Of a stretch of 52,149 bases of DNA, positions 30,333 to 38,616 are shown piece after piece. Both the position numbers and the translations under genes were made by a program. A model generated the notes under the pieces. It ran no database searches. It was given only the letters and a program-made list of their open reading frames with translations, and was not told where the DNA came from. The stretch lies in IMG/VR virus record IMGVR_UViG_3300018432_000017, positions 1 to 52,149 of that record. One strand, given 5' to 3'. This DNA is from a virus. How positions within the stretch are numbered: position 1 is the first letter of the stretch; every line of letters begins with the position of its first letter.

Positions 30333-33300
30333 CTACTCCGGGTTGATAACAAACATTTGCTGGACGTACAGGCTCGCACCGAAGCCGCCCTTGCTCTTCC
30401 TGGCCTCGACGTACAGCACGTCCGTCCCGAGCCGCAGCCTCTCGATAGCGGCCTTGAACTTCGGGTAGTTGAACCGGGTGACCCGCACGTACACATCTTC
30501 ATCCCCGTCGTCCTTGCAGTGGATGACGCAGGAGGTGGGGAGGTCCGGCCGGTCAATCGACGCGCGGATCTCCTCGACGCTCTTGCCGGACCGAGCCCGC
30601 TCATCCTCGAAGATGTCCTTGTACTCCTTCCGCCCCGGCACGCCCATCCAGCGGAGCGAGGTTCCGCCCTCGGCTTCAAGGATCCCGTCAGAGTTCATAT
30701 CCGGCATAGGCAACGGGATCTCGCCGCTACGGATCGACTTCCGGACCTCCGCGAGCGCGTTGGCAATCTTGTCGACCCCAAACGGGTCCTCCGCCTCCGC
30801 GAAGGTCCGAAAGCTCTGGATCGTCTTGGAGCCGATGCCCCGGACCTCCAACAGATCCTCGAAGCCCTTAATCGGCTTCTCCCGTGCGTGCGCCACGATC
30901 CTGTCCGCAGTTACCGCTCCGACCCCCGGCACCTGTAGCCAACCGGCTAGCACACTTCCCTCGGGTGTTACCGACCAGTCCGCCTCCGACCGCGCTGGAT
31001 CGAGCGGGATGACCGAGATCCCGTGCCGACCCGCGTCCTTCAGCAGAGCGTGCAGTGTCGCCTCCGAGTTGGCCCCTCCGCTCGCGTTCCGGAGCGCAGC
31101 GGCGTAGAACGGGGCGGGGTGATAGACCTTGAACCACATGCACCAGAAGGCGATCATTGAGTACGACACGCAGTGCGCAACGTTGAAGGCATAGGTAGCG
31201 GCGGTCACGAGCCGGCCCCAGATCTTGTGGGCGGTGTCCCGGTCGATCCCGTGGAGTCGAGCCGCCCCCGCAGCGAAGCTATCCGCGCTCTCGTTGAACT
31301 TAGCCTCACCGAGCTTCTTGGAGATGATCTTCCGGATCTCGTGGACCTCTTCGACCGGGAGCCCTCCGATGATCTCCAGGATCTTAAGGATCTGCTCCTG
31401 GTAGATGATCTCGCCGTTGGTCGCCTTCGTTAGCTCATCAATGATCGGATGGAAATGCTTCTTCTCCGCCCGGCCAAACTTGACGTTGATGTAGTCGCCG
31501 GTGGTGCCCGAGAAGAGGGGTCCGGGGCGGGACATCGCATTCACCGCCGCCAGCTCCATGAAGTCGTTCGGCTTGACGTCCCGGTTCACGAGCCGCGTTG
31601 CGCGACCCTCCCACTGGAAGACGCCGATGACGTCGTTGCGGCGGAAGGCTTCCATCACCTTCTCGTCGTCCATCTTGATCCGGTAGAGGTCTTCCAGGGT
31701 AAGGCCGGCGAGGTCCAGTGCCGCCCCGAGCATCTCCATAGTCGAGAGCCCGAGGAAGTCCACCTTCAGCAACCCAAGGTACTCCGCGTCATACTTGTCA
31801 ACGGCGACAACGGTTACCGGGTGCCCGCGCACCTCCTTCGCATACGAGGCAGTGATCTCATCCAGGTGCGCATTCGTCACCACGAGGCCGGCGGCGTGGA
31901 CATTGAGGCCCCGGTAGTCACCTTCGAGGTCCGCAGCCTTCCAGAGGGCGGGATACCGCTCGAACACGTCCTTCACTACGGGGAACATCTCGACGGTATC
32001 GGCTAGCGTGAAGTCAGCGCGGGAGTCTCCGCCCGAGCGCTCGATGAGCATGCCCTTGACGGTCTCCGCCTCAAACTTTGGGACCTCGTGGACCCGCGCT
32101 ACGTCATCAATCGAGTTCCGCCCCCGGTACCGGACGTAGTTGGCGAGGTTGCCGACCGAGCCGGCGCCGTACCGCCCTTCGAGGAAGGTCCGAATCTCAT
32201 GCCGGCGGTTGGACGCGAAGTCGAGATCGATATCAGGGATATCCGTACGGGTCGGATCGATGAACCGCTCGAAGTACATGAGCGGGTATTCCATAGGATC
32301 GATCTCGGTGATGCGCAACAGATAGCACACGAGCGAGGCCGCAGCCGAACCTCGGGCGGGACCCACCAGCACGCCCGCCTCCTTCGCGAAGCGGGTTGCG
32401 TCCGCCGTCATGACGAAGTAGTCGATGAAGTCCTTTGCCTTGATATCACCCATCTCCCGGTCGATCCGGTCCTTGTACTCCGCTGCGTGCTTGACCATTC
32501 GCTGGTTGCCCTGCCGGACCCGGTAGCTCCACCCCTCCCGCATCCACGCCCAGATCAGCTCCTCCGAGGTCGCCCCAGGCATTACCTGCTCGACTGGGAA
32601 CCGCAGCAGCTCCGCCTTCGGGAGGATCACGTTACACCGGTCGGCAATCTCTACCGTCGAGCGAGCCGCCTCCCGCGCTCCGGCTAGGGAAAGTCCGGTG
32701 GCGCGTAGTCGATCGATAACCAGGCGGTCAGAGGTCGGGTGAGTGAGCCGGATGTCATACTCCCACCCCTCCATCTGTCGGGCGACGGTATTATTGCCCC
32801 GGTGCGCCGCATGTAGGATGACCTGAATTTCGTTGTCATTGGGTTGAGGATAATGAACATCTGCCGTCGCGGCAAGCGGAATCCCCAGGCGCGCTCCCAT
32901 ATCTTCAAAGGCCGGGTTGAGCGTCCGGGTGCGCTCCAACTCGGGGAACATCTGCGTTTCGAGATAGAAGCGGTCACCGAAGATGCTCTTGAACTGCGAG
33001 GCCACGCGCTCGGCGCGACGGAGAGAGGCTTCCTCCTCTGGGATCGTCTTACCGCCCAGCAGCGAGCATGACAGCATTGAGTCGGCACACCCAGAGAGAA
33101 CCACCAACCCTTCGCTGTGATCCCGAAGCATTGCCCCGTCAACCGTTGGCCAGTAATAGAACTTCTCCGCCCAGCTACGGCTGACAATCCGGTTGAGGTT
33201 CGCATACCCCTCCTGGTTCTCCGCGAGGATGGTGAGGTGGAACTTCCTCTGGGTTTTCGGCTCCGGCTGAAAGTAGGCTTCAAGCCCGAAGAGAGGTTTG

Positions 33301-33476
33301 ATGCCGACCTTCCGGCAAGCCTTCTCGTGTTGAGGGTGCGACGAGACATTCCCGTGCTCCGTAACCGCTTGCGCCGTCATGCCAAGCTCGGCACTCCTCA
33401 GCGCGTGCTTGTAAGGAGTGCCGTGCCCGTCTCCGAATGAAAACGTGGTGTGGTGATGTATCGATACGTACTTGAT
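30333..33476 (-). CDS. dnaE: DNA polymerase III alpha subunit (DnaE-type replicative polymerase)
   Basis: 1047 residues if the start is the ATC at 33476; 1015 from the first ATG at 33380. The PHP domain motif IHHHTTFSFGDG lies upstream of that ATG and in frame, so the protein almost certainly starts earlier. Catalytic motifs: GPARGSAAASLVCYLL (about 370-387) and PDIDLDF (about 414-420), then KVDFLGLSTMEML, the third acidic strand. Near the C-terminus a helix-hairpin-helix (VPGVGAVTADRIVAH, VRGIGSKTIQSF) and an OB-fold-like tail follow. It should copy the phage genome. Start codon discussed as a finding. Confidence 0.93.
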   Translation of the reverse strand: MKYVSIHHHTTFSFGDGHGTPYKHALRSAELGMTAQAVTEHGNVSSHPQHEKACRKVGIKPLFGLEAYFQPEPKTQRKFHLTILAENQEGYANLNRIVSRSWAEKFYYWPTVDGAMLRDHSEGLVVLSGCADSMLSCSLLGGKTIPEEEASLRRAERVASQFKSIFGDRFYLETQMFPELERTRTLNPAFEDMGARLGIPLAATADVHYPQPNDNEIQVILHAAHRGNNTVARQMEGWEYDIRLTHPTSDRLVIDRLRATGLSLAGAREAARSTVEIADRCNVILPKAELLRFPVEQVMPGATSEELIWAWMREGWSYRVRQGNQRMVKHAAEYKDRIDREMGDIKAKDFIDYFVMTADATRFAKEAGVLVGPARGSAAASLVCYLLRITEIDPMEYPLMYFERFIDPTRTDIPDIDLDFASNRRHEIRTFLEGRYGAGSVGNLANYVRYRGRNSIDDVARVHEVPKFEAETVKGMLIERSGGDSRADFTLADTVEMFPVVKDVFERYPALWKAADLEGDYRGLNVHAAGLVVTNAHLDEITASYAKEVRGHPVTVVAVDKYDAEYLGLLKVDFLGLSTMEMLGAALDLAGLTLEDLYRIKMDDEKVMEAFRRNDVIGVFQWEGRATRLVNRDVKPNDFMELAAVNAMSRPGPLFSGTTGDYINVKFGRAEKKHFHPIIDELTKATNGEIIYQEQILKILEIIGGLPVEEVHEIRKIISKKLGEAKFNESADSFAAGAARLHGIDRDTAHKIWGRLVTAATYAFNVAHCVSYSMIAFWCMWFKVYHPAPFYAAALRNASGGANSEATLHALLKDAGRHGISVIPLDPARSEADWSVTPEGSVLAGWLQVPGVGAVTADRIVAHAREKPIKGFEDLLEVRGIGSKTIQSFRTFAEAEDPFGVDKIANALAEVRKSIRSGEIPLPMPDMNSDGILEAEGGTSLRWMGVPGRKEYKDIFEDERARSGKSVEEIRASIDRPDLPTSCVIHCKDDGDEDVYVRVTRFNYPKFKAAIERLRLGTDVLYVEARKSKGGFGASLYVQQMFVINPE

Positions 33477-33509
33477 GGTTATCGCCTCCGGTCGGGAAGC
33501 CTACTGCCT

Positions 33510-33707
33510 TCAGAACTCGAAGTGTCGCCTAAAGATGATCCAGTGGCAGCCCTTGTCGGTATTGATCCAAATGCCATTGATCTTCCAGGGGCGAGTTTGT
33601 CCCTTCAGAACCGCGCGACCCTTCCTCTCAGCAAAGCTGAAGCCGATCCCCTTACGGAGCATGAAGTACGGCTTGCCATTCGGCATGACCTCGTGCGTGA
33701 TCTTCAC
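33510..33707 (-). CDS. Small basic protein of unknown function
   Basis: 65 residues, beta-rich and basic (FSFAERKGRAVLKGQ, WIIFRRHFEF). ATGA-coupled to the LuxR-type gene. Its stop and an in-frame TAG at 33501-33503 close the frame ahead of dnaE, which defines how far upstream dnaE can start. Function unknown. Confidence 0.6.
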   Translation of the reverse strand: MKITHEVMPNGKPYFMLRKGIGFSFAERKGRAVLKGQTRPWKINGIWINTDKGCHWIIFRRHFEF

Positions 33708-33904
33708 TCAATCCAGCCTCTCCGGAGCGCGAGCGCTACCGCAGCCGTCCGGCTCTGCAGGTGGTGCTTCATCATGAACTTCCGGAGGTGCGTCTTGACC
33801 GTGTCGGCAACAACGAACATCTTCCGGGCCGTTTGCTCGGTGGACAGTCCGTCCGCTAAATGCTGCAGGACCATCTTTTGCTGCTCGGTAATCTCAGGGT
33901 TCAC
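33704..33904 (-). CDS. LuxR/GerE-type helix-turn-helix protein
   Basis: 66 residues from GTG 33904 in a GTGA overlap. The whole protein is one GerE-like DNA-binding domain: LTEQQ-like start, LADGLSTEQTARKMFVVADT, then VKTHLRKFMMKHHLQSRTAA. It lacks any sensory or receiver domain, so it would act as a stand-alone transcription factor or as a partner of a host factor. Target unknown; position just before dnaE suggests early-gene control. Confidence 0.8.
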   Translation of the reverse strand: MNPEITEQQKMVLQHLADGLSTEQTARKMFVVADTVKTHLRKFMMKHHLQSRTAAVALALRRGWIE

Positions 33905-34368
33905 CTAACTCCCTCCGCAGTGTCTAGGGTGATGTCGCCGCAGTTCTCCTCGGTGACCTCCGGCAGCGCCGAGACCGAGCCGGGGTTGACGTCCTTAAGC
34001 TCCATCTCCACGGGAGCGGACTTCCGCGATATCTCCTGCAGTCCAGTGCTATCGGTCGGGACCACGGTAACCTCGACAACGGTTGTAAGCTCCTGGATGA
34101 CGGAGCCGTTGTCGCCGGCCTTCCAGACGGAGAAGGCGCATGTCTGCTTGTTGTTGCCGAAGGGCCAGAGCCAGAAGGCGGCGTGCACCTTGATGACGCC
34201 GACAGCCGCAAAGCCGTTGTCCTGCAACACCTTCCGGGGATCAAAGGGCGTGCTGTCGCTACCGGAGTCGGATCCGGAGTCAGACCCGAAGTTGCCGGAG
34301 TCCGGGTCGGTGCCGCAGCCCGTCAGAACGAGGGTGAGCACGAGAGCGGTGGTGAGCTTGCGGATCAT
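33901..34368 (-). CDS. Lipoprotein of unknown function
   Basis: 155 residues with a type II signal: basic start, hydrophobic core (ALVLTLVLTGC) and a lipobox with the lipidated Cys at about residue 18. Next comes a Gly/Ser/Asp repeat linker (SGSDSGSDS). The C-terminal 110 residues are a globular domain with two Cys (TCAFSVW, ENCGDI), perhaps disulfide-linked. It would be anchored on the outer face of the host membrane. Possible immunity or receptor-modifying role, unproven. Confidence 0.75.
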   Translation of the reverse strand: MIRKLTTALVLTLVLTGCGTDPDSGNFGSDSGSDSGSDSTPFDPRKVLQDNGFAAVGVIKVHAAFWLWPFGNNKQTCAFSVWKAGDNGSVIQELTTVVEVTVVPTDSTGLQEISRKSAPVEMELKDVNPGSVSALPEVTEENCGDITLDTAEGVR

Positions 34369-34664
34369 TCGAATCTCCTCAGATATTCTGCAACGGCTAG
34401 TTCGGTCTTGATCATGTTGGAGCAGCGCGCTACCTCGGAGATCCAGAATCCCCGTAGCGCCACGAGGTCGGAGAGCCGGAAGTCATGCTCAACGTCCTTC
34501 CGGAGCTTCATCGGGTCCGGCTCCCGCGCTACGTGCGTCGCATGGATCCGGTTCCACTCAGCGTCCGCCTTCTCCGCCCGTTCGTTGGCGTAGCGCATCC
34601 GGCTCCGAAGCTTCTGGATTATGCCCGGTGTGATCTTTCCGGGCCGTTCATCCTCGGGTTTCAC
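34365..34664 (-). CDS. Small helical protein of unknown function
   Basis: 99 residues from GTG 34664 (GTGA overlap with the UDG stop). Strongly charged helices (RSRMRYANERAEKADAEW, EVARCSNMIKTELAVAEYL). Coupled to the lipoprotein by ATGA. No known domain. Confidence 0.55.
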   Translation of the reverse strand: MKPEDERPGKITPGIIQKLRSRMRYANERAEKADAEWNRIHATHVAREPDPMKLRKDVEHDFRLSDLVALRGFWISEVARCSNMIKTELAVAEYLRRFE

Positions 34665-35350
34665 AGCAATCCCTCCTGTTGCAGCTCCTCGATCCGCTTG
34701 CCCATCTCTTCCCAGTGCCGCTCCATAGCCGGCTGGAAACTCGGGTTGCGGAGCCCGTAGGCCGGGTGGTACTGGTGGCATATGAAGGTCTTGCCCCGCA
34801 ACGGGTATACGTCACCCCGGTTAGGGAGCGTTCCCCAGCCGCCTAGCGTCCTGCCGGCGACCGAGCCCACGGCGATGATCAGCCTAGGCTTCCCGCACAA
34901 CCTCCATTCCTCTCGCAGCCACCGCGCGGCCCATAGCTCATCCGCTGACGTCGGAGTCCTATGCGGACGCGGCAGGTACTTGATCGTGTTGGTCAGGAAC
35001 ACATTCGGTAGGTGCTGAATCTCCGCCTCTCCCGCCTCCACGTCCGGGGGTACGGAGACCTCCCGCCGAGCGTACAGACCGGCGAGCGCCATCAGTTGAG
35101 ACAGGACATGACCGGACGGACCGATGAACGGCTCCCGCTTCAGCTCCTCCTGCGCGCCCGGAGCCTCCCCTACGACCATCGCGAGCGGGTCGGTAGAGTT
35201 GCCGATCCCCGGAACCAGCTTCGCTCCTAGCTCCCGGTACCGCGCCCACTCTCCGCACACGTCCATCTGGTCGTAGAAGTCGTCCAGATCCTCAGCTTTC
35301 ACCGGAGTGTCGAAGCGCGGTCGGGTGTCGTCCGCTCCCCGGAAGGCCAT
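34661..35350 (-). CDS. Uracil-DNA glycosylase superfamily protein (family 4/5-like)
   Basis: 229 residues from ATG 35350, preceded by GAGGGTTTTGAG. Motif 1 GEAPGAQEELKREPF with FIGPSG (residues 61-80), the LTNTIKYLP strand, and a C-terminal HQYHPAYGLRN are the family 4/5 signature. A complete set of four Fe-S cysteines is not evident, so family 4 is not certain. It would remove uracil from DNA, a fit with a phage that makes its own dTMP and polymerase. Confidence 0.85.
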   Translation of the reverse strand: MAFRGADDTRPRFDTPVKAEDLDDFYDQMDVCGEWARYRELGAKLVPGIGNSTDPLAMVVGEAPGAQEELKREPFIGPSGHVLSQLMALAGLYARREVSVPPDVEAGEAEIQHLPNVFLTNTIKYLPRPHRTPTSADELWAARWLREEWRLCGKPRLIIAVGSVAGRTLGGWGTLPNRGDVYPLRGKTFICHQYHPAYGLRNPSFQPAMERHWEEMGKRIEELQQEGLL

Positions 35351-35351
35351 C

Positions 35352-35816
35352 TCAAAACCCTCCCTCTGTTCCGTCGTCCATCGGTAGGCGGATCGGCTCG
35401 TGGATCGAGGCGCCCTTAGGCTGAGCGCACATCGGACCGGCGCCATCGCCCAGGATCCCGGTGCACAGCGCTCCATACCCGACAAACGGGTGCCTCTTCC
35501 CGACGATCTTCCGGCTTCCCACGGGAGTTCCCGAGAGATCCGGTCCATACTCAGCGTCCCAGTCGACTATCGCGAGGAGAGCATGGCCGACGATCTCTAG
35601 CAGTATTGTCCGGGGATCCTCGCGCATCGCGACATTCGTACCGTCCCACAGGATCGGCTTGAGCTTCGAGACCTTCTTGTGAAGGCCGTGGAACTCCGCC
35701 CGGATACCTAGCTCGCGCACCTCCGGATACTCCGCGTTCCAGGCGAGGAAGCGGCTCTTGAACTCCGGTAGCAGGTTGTCGAAGATGTAGGTAAGCTCTT
35801 CATCCCGCTTGCCCAT
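35352..35816 (-). CDS. Protein of unknown function, possible nucleotide-modification-associated
   Basis: 154 residues from ATG 35816, with a GGAGGTTTG site; a TTG at 35822 would add two. The LHKKVSKLKPILW segment and the helix EDPRTILLEIVGHALLAIVD faintly recall DUF1599-like proteins linked to nucleotide modification, but the match is too weak to name. Lies between the HAD nucleotidase and UDG. Confidence 0.5.
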   Translation of the reverse strand: MGKRDEELTYIFDNLLPEFKSRFLAWNAEYPEVRELGIRAEFHGLHKKVSKLKPILWDGTNVAMREDPRTILLEIVGHALLAIVDWDAEYGPDLSGTPVGSRKIVGKRHPFVGYGALCTGILGDGAGPMCAQPKGASIHEPIRLPMDDGTEGGF

Positions 35817-36447
35817 TTTCAAACCTCCAGGTCAGGATCGACTCCGCCGCAAACAGCCACATATGGCTTGCGTCCTTGACTCTCATGAATCCGGTCGTAT
35901 GTTGATTGTAGGGCTGATCCCGAATTGCGACTAGCGGGAAGTACTTGTTAGCTTCTAGACACATCTCGGGAAGGTCATCGATCACCCCGGCGACCCGCGA
36001 GCCGGCCTGCCGGTGCAGCTCCTTGTACTTGTCATCCCCGAACAGCAACCCATCCGGCTCGATTCCCGCCCGGCGCAGACACTCCCGCGTGTCCGGGTCG
36101 ATGTTGTCTAGCCGGAGGTAGGGGCGGGTGGTACACAACCACAGCTCCGCCCCTACCGTCTTCACGTTGTCGGCAAACCGTTTGATACCCGGATACATCG
36201 GCATCCACCGCTTGTTCCCGCCCTGCCGGAAGGCTAGCTTGCACTCGCGGTACGCCTCCTGCGTAACCCCCATGAACTTCCACAGAGGCTGACCGGGGTT
36301 GATCTGGTCGGCCGGCGGCATCTCCTTCCCCATGAACTTCCGCGCGAAGTCGAGAAAGTGCGAGTGGTAGTCGCCCAGGGTGCCGTCGATATCGCATGCA
36401 ATGATGGGGATCCCCTCCCCGTTGGTCTTAACCACGGGGATTCGCAA
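35800..36447 (-). CDS. HAD-superfamily 5'-nucleotidase / nucleotide phosphatase
   Basis: 215 residues from TTG 36447, or 211 from GTG 36435. Motif I is CDIDGTLGDYHSHF (the two Asp of the HAD fold), motif II LWLCTTRPYL, motif III Lys before motif IV GVIDDLPEMC. This order matches the deoxynucleotidase NT5C and HAD polynucleotide phosphatase branches. Substrate cannot be told; dNMP salvage or DNA-end repair is likely given ThyX and UDG nearby. Confidence 0.75.
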   Translation of the reverse strand: MRIPVVKTNGEGIPIIACDIDGTLGDYHSHFLDFARKFMGKEMPPADQINPGQPLWKFMGVTQEAYRECKLAFRQGGNKRWMPMYPGIKRFADNVKTVGAELWLCTTRPYLRLDNIDPDTRECLRRAGIEPDGLLFGDDKYKELHRQAGSRVAGVIDDLPEMCLEANKYFPLVAIRDQPYNQHTTGFMRVKDASHMWLFAAESILTWRFENGQAG

Positions 36448-37252
36448 TCAGCTCCGCCTTGTTGTAGGCGTGGTGCGATAGCTCGCCTTTCTCCCACGAG
36501 CCGTACCGCCCGGCAAAGGCGATCCACGGCATATCCCCGTAGCAGTCGCAGCTGTGGCCGGTCGGCTTGAAGACCTCCGCGACTCCGGGGATGGGAGGCT
36601 TGCTCTGGAATGGCCACTCAACGGTAGCATGCTCGAATACCCGCGACGCTCGATACCACGAGGGGTACTCCTCCCCATTGCAGATTACTCCCGCCTGCCC
36701 GACCTCGGGCGGGACCGGCGCCCACTGGTCGCGGTCGGAAGCATCTCCGATCGCCCAGACAGCCTGCGAGTGGAAGGTGTGCCGCTCCAGGCTTTTGCAG
36801 ACGATCGAGCGCGGGATAGTGCTGATGACAACGTCAAACTCATCTGCGATGCTATCGATGTCCCCCGACTTCACCTCCATGTTGTAGACCAGATTCTGAT
36901 ACCGGTTCCATGCATCGTCATATGCCTTCCGGATATCAAAGGCCTGGTGGTATCCCTGGAGAACAGAGGGGGAGACCTCCAGCCGCTCTCCGCCCCCGTA
37001 GACCTTCTCGCGGTACTGGTCGACCGTTCCCCGCAGCGAGTACTTGACGACGGTGCCGTGTGCGGCGAGACCGGGGATAGGGGCGTGGAGATACTGGGCG
37101 CCGTACATGTGGCTCTTGCGCTTCTTCGAGATGACCTCGACTACCTTGACCCCGTTGCTCGCTAAGGCGTGCGCGGCGAACATTCCGGCAGGACCACAGC
37201 CGAGTACGGCGGCACTCCTAGGAGGCTTCGCGGACCCGAAAGACAGCTTCAC
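36428..37252 (-). CDS. FAD/NAD(P)-binding Rossmann-fold protein
   Basis: 274 residues from GTG 37252 (GTGA overlap). The N-terminal dinucleotide fold VLGCGPAGMFAAHALASNG has the GxGxxG form and the Ala/Gly spacing of FAD-binding oxidoreductases. A second strand-helix segment (DEFDVVISTIPRSI) is typical of NAD(P)-oxidoreductase or amine-oxidase-like proteins, and two Cys (SCDCYG) lie near the C-terminus. Actinophages often carry this protein beside nucleotide genes, with unknown substrate. It overlaps the HAD gene by about 20 nt. Confidence 0.7.
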   Translation of the reverse strand: MKLSFGSAKPPRSAAVLGCGPAGMFAAHALASNGVKVVEVISKKRKSHMYGAQYLHAPIPGLAAHGTVVKYSLRGTVDQYREKVYGGGERLEVSPSVLQGYHQAFDIRKAYDDAWNRYQNLVYNMEVKSGDIDSIADEFDVVISTIPRSIVCKSLERHTFHSQAVWAIGDASDRDQWAPVPPEVGQAGVICNGEEYPSWYRASRVFEHATVEWPFQSKPPIPGVAEVFKPTGHSCDCYGDMPWIAFAGRYGSWEKGELSHHAYNKAELIANPRG

Positions 37253-37443
37253 GCCGACACCTTCCCGATCGCCTGCGGGTGACCGTTCCACTCCGCCTTG
37301 AGCTTCTTGATCTGCGAGCCGAAGCCGGCGGTAACCCGAAGCCTCGCGTACAGCGGCACGTCGTTGAGGAACTCTTGAACCTCCTCGATAGTCATGCCGT
37401 CCTTCGGATCTACCGCCGAATACTCCTTCGAGACTGTGCTCAT
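37249..37443 (-). CDS. Small protein of unknown function
   Basis: 64 residues. Acidic N-terminal half (MTIEEVQEFLNDVPLYARL) then a basic end. Coupled by GTGA and ATGA overlaps to both neighbours, so it is translated as part of the operon. Function unknown. Confidence 0.55.
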   Translation of the reverse strand: MSTVSKEYSAVDPKDGMTIEEVQEFLNDVPLYARLRVTAGFGSQIKKLKAEWNGHPQAIGKVSA

Positions 37444-37973
37444 TCTCCTCGCTCCTTCCAGCGCTCAACAGCGCGCTTCCGGACGGCGTTGATGTCCGGC
37501 TTGCCGGGGTTGTCGAATACCGCGAGCGCGAAGGCGAGGCCCTGCGCCTGATACTTGTCGTTCAGCTGCGGATTCCCGCCCATGAGTCGATCCATGATCG
37601 AGTCCATTTCGGACCACACACGATCGTAAATTGAAGCGCCGGAGTGCCGGGGCGGGTTGAGTGCGGCCTCCGTTACCCGCTCGCCTCCCTTCGCTGCGGA
37701 CCTTGCCATGTCCTCGGTCACGTATACCCCGAGCACGGTCGCGTCGTTCTCTTCCTGGACTAGCCACACCGATGCCATTGGCTCCCACCATTCCTCGCTC
37801 GATACCTCGGGCTCTCCGGCGTGCCGGTGCCCGCAATTCGTCTTGTGAAGGTGCGTGTGATAGACCTCCCACACCTCCGGACCCGCAGCGAGACGTTGCT
37901 GCTTATCGGGCCATGTCATCTCATTGTATCCGTGAACCCCCATAAGGTGGTCCATTAGCTCTCGCTGCTTCAT
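37440..37973 (-). CDS. Protein of unknown function with His-rich segment
   Basis: 177 residues from ATG 37973, preceded by GGAGGGTG. The stretch YHTHLHKTNCGHRHAGE holds five His and one Cys, possibly a metal site. The middle is a strand-rich segment (ATVLGVYVTEDMA) and the C-terminus is helical and basic (NAVRKRAVERWKE). No family recognised; the His cluster is its most distinctive feature. Confidence 0.5.
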   Translation of the reverse strand: MKQRELMDHLMGVHGYNEMTWPDKQQRLAAGPEVWEVYHTHLHKTNCGHRHAGEPEVSSEEWWEPMASVWLVQEENDATVLGVYVTEDMARSAAKGGERVTEAALNPPRHSGASIYDRVWSEMDSIMDRLMGGNPQLNDKYQAQGLAFALAVFDNPGKPDINAVRKRAVERWKERGE

Positions 37974-38040
37974 CACCCTCCAATAAAGGAAGGGGAAGCG
38001 CCGCAACACTTCCCCTCCCATCCCACACCCCGAGTAATGC

Positions 38041-38616
38041 CTAGAAGGGTGGCTCCTCATCGTAATCGGAGCCGGCGGTGTCCGTCACTTCTTCATCCTC
38101 ATCTTCATCCGGCTCGGGCTCCGGCTCGACGGGGGCAGCGTTCGGAGGCGGCCAGTATCCGCCGATCTCCAGTCGCGGAGCACCGTTGTAGGACCCCATC
38201 ACGAGGGAAGCCTGGACGTACTGCTTGCCGGTGTGCTTCCACTTGCCGATCGAGACGATGTTGCCCTTGTCGGTGCCGTCGTCCTTGGTGCGGTCGATAA
38301 AGTCGGATCCCTTGACCCCGATGGCGTCCAGGAACGGAGCGAGCCGGAAAGCGCTGCTCTCGCCTACCGGGATGAAGTCGGTGATGAAGTATCCCTTGTA
38401 CTTCTGGTCATCCGGCCGCGTCTTCCGGGGAATCAGCTCCAGCCCGACCATCAGCTGCGGGTTGTTGTTGCTGCTCATCCTCCGCCGGAGAATGTTGATC
38501 TTCCAGGCATACATGCCGGGCACGGGCATCGGCCCGTCGTACGGCTTGAAGTTGCCCCTCTCGGCGTTGTCGATTGCATCGGCGGAGACGTTCCCGCCCC
38601 ATGTGACCTTAGCCAC
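38041..38616 (-). CDS. SSB-like single-strand-binding protein
   Basis: 191 residues. An N-terminal beta-rich domain (about 1-145), without an obvious OB motif but with the alternating basic/aromatic pattern of phage ssDNA-binding proteins (KVTWGGNVSADAID, MYAWKINILRRRM, VSIGKWKHTGKQYVQ), is followed by a 45-residue acidic Pro-rich tail ending EEPPF. That end is the SSB-Ct type (acidic then Pro-Phe) used to recruit partners. It precedes the RecA-like gene, so it likely coats ssDNA for it. Homology is inferred, not shown. Confidence 0.65.
   Translation of the reverse strand: MAKVTWGGNVSADAIDNAERGNFKPYDGPMPVPGMYAWKINILRRRMSSNNNPQLMVGLELIPRKTRPDDQKYKGYFITDFIPVGESSAFRLAPFLDAIGVKGSDFIDRTKDDGTDKGNIVSIGKWKHTGKQYVQASLVMGSYNGAPRLEIGGYWPPPNAAPVEPEPEPDEDEDEEVTDTAGSDYDEEPPF

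Noticed and set aside
30357-32687. Plus-strand ORFs opposite dnaE (30357-30938, 31449-32006, 32088-32687)
   Set aside because: Antisense shadows of the polymerase frame; dnaE motifs are clear on the minus strand.
36390-36447. Second non-AUG start for the HAD gene (ATC after GGGGAGGGG)
   Set aside because: TTG 36447 and GTG 36435 are in frame and upstream, so no rare start is required; the G-rich run may simply encode Gly-Glu-Gly.
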